NCBI RefSeq assembly: GCF_029227915.1
Contig: NC_079885.1
Location: 21,887,001 to 21,951,000 of the forward strand
Reading direction: 5' to 3'
DNA: 64,000 bases
Source of the DNA: Hydractinia symbiolongicarpus
Lineage: Eukaryota; Cnidaria; Hydrozoa; Anthoathecata; Hydractiniidae
Shown here: one piece after another, positions 62,801 through 64,000 of the stretch
Layout of the letters: each line of letters begins with the position of its first letter
Numbering within the stretch: the first letter of the stretch is position 1
Notes under the pieces: model-generated
The model's database searches: none
Seen by the model: the letters and a program-made list of their open reading frames with translations, nothing else
What the model was told of the DNA's origin: nothing
Made by a program: the position numbers and the translations under genes

Positions 62801-63931
62801 TAGCATGGTTAAAGTTTACAACTACAAAATTTTTCCATCACAATTTTCTAGGCTTAAAATTAGGAATTAAATGCATTGCAATGATTTGACATAATATTCA
62901 AGGTTCATACATGCATTTTAAGTATTTGGTTTGTAGTTTATAACAAACTTCTACAATGTACATTCAAGCTGCTTACAATTTTTTTCACTGTGTTGTGATA
63001 CTATATATTTTGCTGGAAAGTTATCCTCTACAAGTGCTAAAAGGTTTTTGTTATAACTTGAGAGCTGGATTTGTTTCTATGTTTAATACAAATTAATATT
63101 TAGTACCTGGTGGTAATGATGGTCCAAGTGGTGTCCTAGTCTGTTCTGAGAATTATCTAACCTACAAAAATTTTGGTGATCAGCAAGATATAAGATGCCC
63201 AATCCCAAGAAGAAAGGTTGGTTTGTATTATTGTTTTTTGTTACCATTTTTTCTAAATTATCAAAAAATAAATAATAACTTTTGTATAGGGAAATTCTGA
63301 CTTGCACATTTTTCCATTAAAAATAAGGGAGACACTAATCTTAATTGTGGCAAGTTAGTTATTTTGATGCAATGCCACAACATCCATTTATCAGATTAAC
63401 ATCAATGTTTTTGATTAGTGAAGGGATTACAGTGCTAAATAACATCCAAACAGGGTGGTGACATCAGTTTTTTTTTACCGCGCTGGTAACTAGGGACCAA
63501 ATTGGGGCTAATTTTCTAAACCTAGGCAACCTCAACCATTTCAGAATTTCGTAATGTTTATGTTTTGTTCTCTACCTTTTCACAGTCCGTACAACTCTCT
63601 TTCATATATTCATTTAAAGTAATGTCGGAAATTATTTACTATAATAATTTCTTTGATAAGGGTGAAGATTATTAATAGTTAATATTATTAGTTTTGAATA
63701 ATTTTTTAAAGTGTAGTCAAAAAACAAGTTGTTACATGCCAAGTGTATCACTAAACTAAACCCATGTTTTGTATATGTTTATCATTATGTAAAGATGTTA
63801 CAAGCCATATTGCAGACGAAATACAGCTAAAAGTAGATTAATAATGCTGCAAATGTTTATTTTTTTAGAACGACCTGGACGACAATGAGCGCAGCATGAT
63901 TTTTGTATGTAGTGCAACATACAAGACAAAG
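59887..63931 (+). CDS. SF3B3: Splicing factor 3B subunit 3, first five coding exons (3' cut by window)
   Basis: Exons 59887-60112, 61893-62063, 62143-62457, 63104-63216 and 63869-63931 join in phase (888 nt, 296 residues); the gene continues past the window with a donor at 63932. The protein begins [14 protein letters not shown] and follows the N-terminal beta-propeller of SF3B3: [88 protein letters not shown] and [12 protein letters not shown]. Human SF3B3 has about 1217 residues, so roughly a quarter is present. In known biology it is the large scaffold of the U2 snRNP SF3b complex, which holds SF3B1 at the branch site. A likely 5' UTR acceptor (cttttag) lies just before the ATG at 59873-59874. 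Intron 1 (1.8 kb) contains a MITE. Confidence 0.97.
60723..61650. mobile_element. Mariner-type MITE with internal minisatellite in SF3B3 intron 1
   Basis: The ends are inverted copies of CAGTACAGTCTGAATGTAAT (60723 inward and 61650 inward), flanked by TA on both sides as in Tc1/mariner insertions. The pairing continues two bases beyond the TA (CC/GG), so the true end could be slightly further out. No transposase is present. About 350 bases of the interior are a 53-bp tandem repeat. Confidence 0.75.
60935..61288. repeat. 53-bp minisatellite, ~6.5 units
   Basis: Units contain 'agatcgcattttaaaagttt', 'aaaacgaaaagcggcgat' and 'agaaatgttttttt', with few differences between them. It lies inside the MITE. 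Confidence 0.9.
63425..63575. repeat. Dispersed repeat copy (GGTAACTAGGGACC core)
   Basis: 'gtggtgacatcag', 'ggtaactagggaccaaattg' and 'aaacctaggcaacc' match the family seen at 4775, 22865 and 32095. It lies in SF3B3 intron 4. Confidence 0.5.
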
Positions 63932-64000
63932 GTAAAAAAGTTAATTTTTGTTTTTTTAATTACCATTCTGTTTTTGATATTTAATGGGGATATCTTATTT

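Overview
This is a 64 kb piece of an AT-rich, intron-rich metazoan nuclear genome. The genes have GT-AG introns and animal orthologs (CTNNBL1, CIAPIN1, SF3B3). The repeat landscape (many short TIR elements, Crypton-like tyrosine recombinases, UBZ/CUE/HECT family genes, tRNA-derived SINEs) suggests a cnidarian, perhaps a medusozoan. That placement is inference from gene flavour and repeats; no species-specific marker was seen.

Three host genes were rebuilt exon by exon, with reading phase checked across every splice junction. CTNNBL1 (beta-catenin-like 1, a spliceosome-associated armadillo protein) lies on the minus strand at 21003 to 5512 in 17 coding exons and appears complete (585 aa). CIAPIN1/anamorsin (cytosolic Fe-S cluster assembly) lies upstream on the same strand at 35466 to 22032 in 10 coding exons (278 aa). 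The first five coding exons of SF3B3 (SF3b 130 kDa subunit) lie on the plus strand from 59887 and run off the right edge. Two of the three genes encode pre-mRNA splicing factors.

Mobile DNA fills most of the rest. Positions 1-584 hold a hAT-like transposase fragment. Positions 655-4355 are a 3.7 kb element with near-identical terminal inverted repeats, a 6-bp target duplication and a minisatellite in its termini; it carries a truncated UBZ/CUE/HECT ubiquitin-ligase-like gene. CTNNBL1 intron 2 holds a 4.1 kb TIR transposon (15982-20078) with a broken transposase-like gene. CIAPIN1 introns hold a decayed Tc1/mariner, a Harbinger-type MITE, a GTCGGC-rich repeat, a minisatellite and a broken spliced gene of unknown family. 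SF3B3 intron 1 holds a MITE with an internal minisatellite.

Between CIAPIN1 and SF3B3 (35.5-59.9 kb) there are two paralogous Crypton-like tyrosine-recombinase genes: one intact (48229-50601) and one with frameshifts and stops (40669-43660). The same region holds a two-exon gene of unknown family, three long (ATCT)n arrays associated with a SINE family and with clusters of a CGTAAC-based motif, and several MITEs. No rRNA, convincing tRNA gene or CRISPR array was seen.
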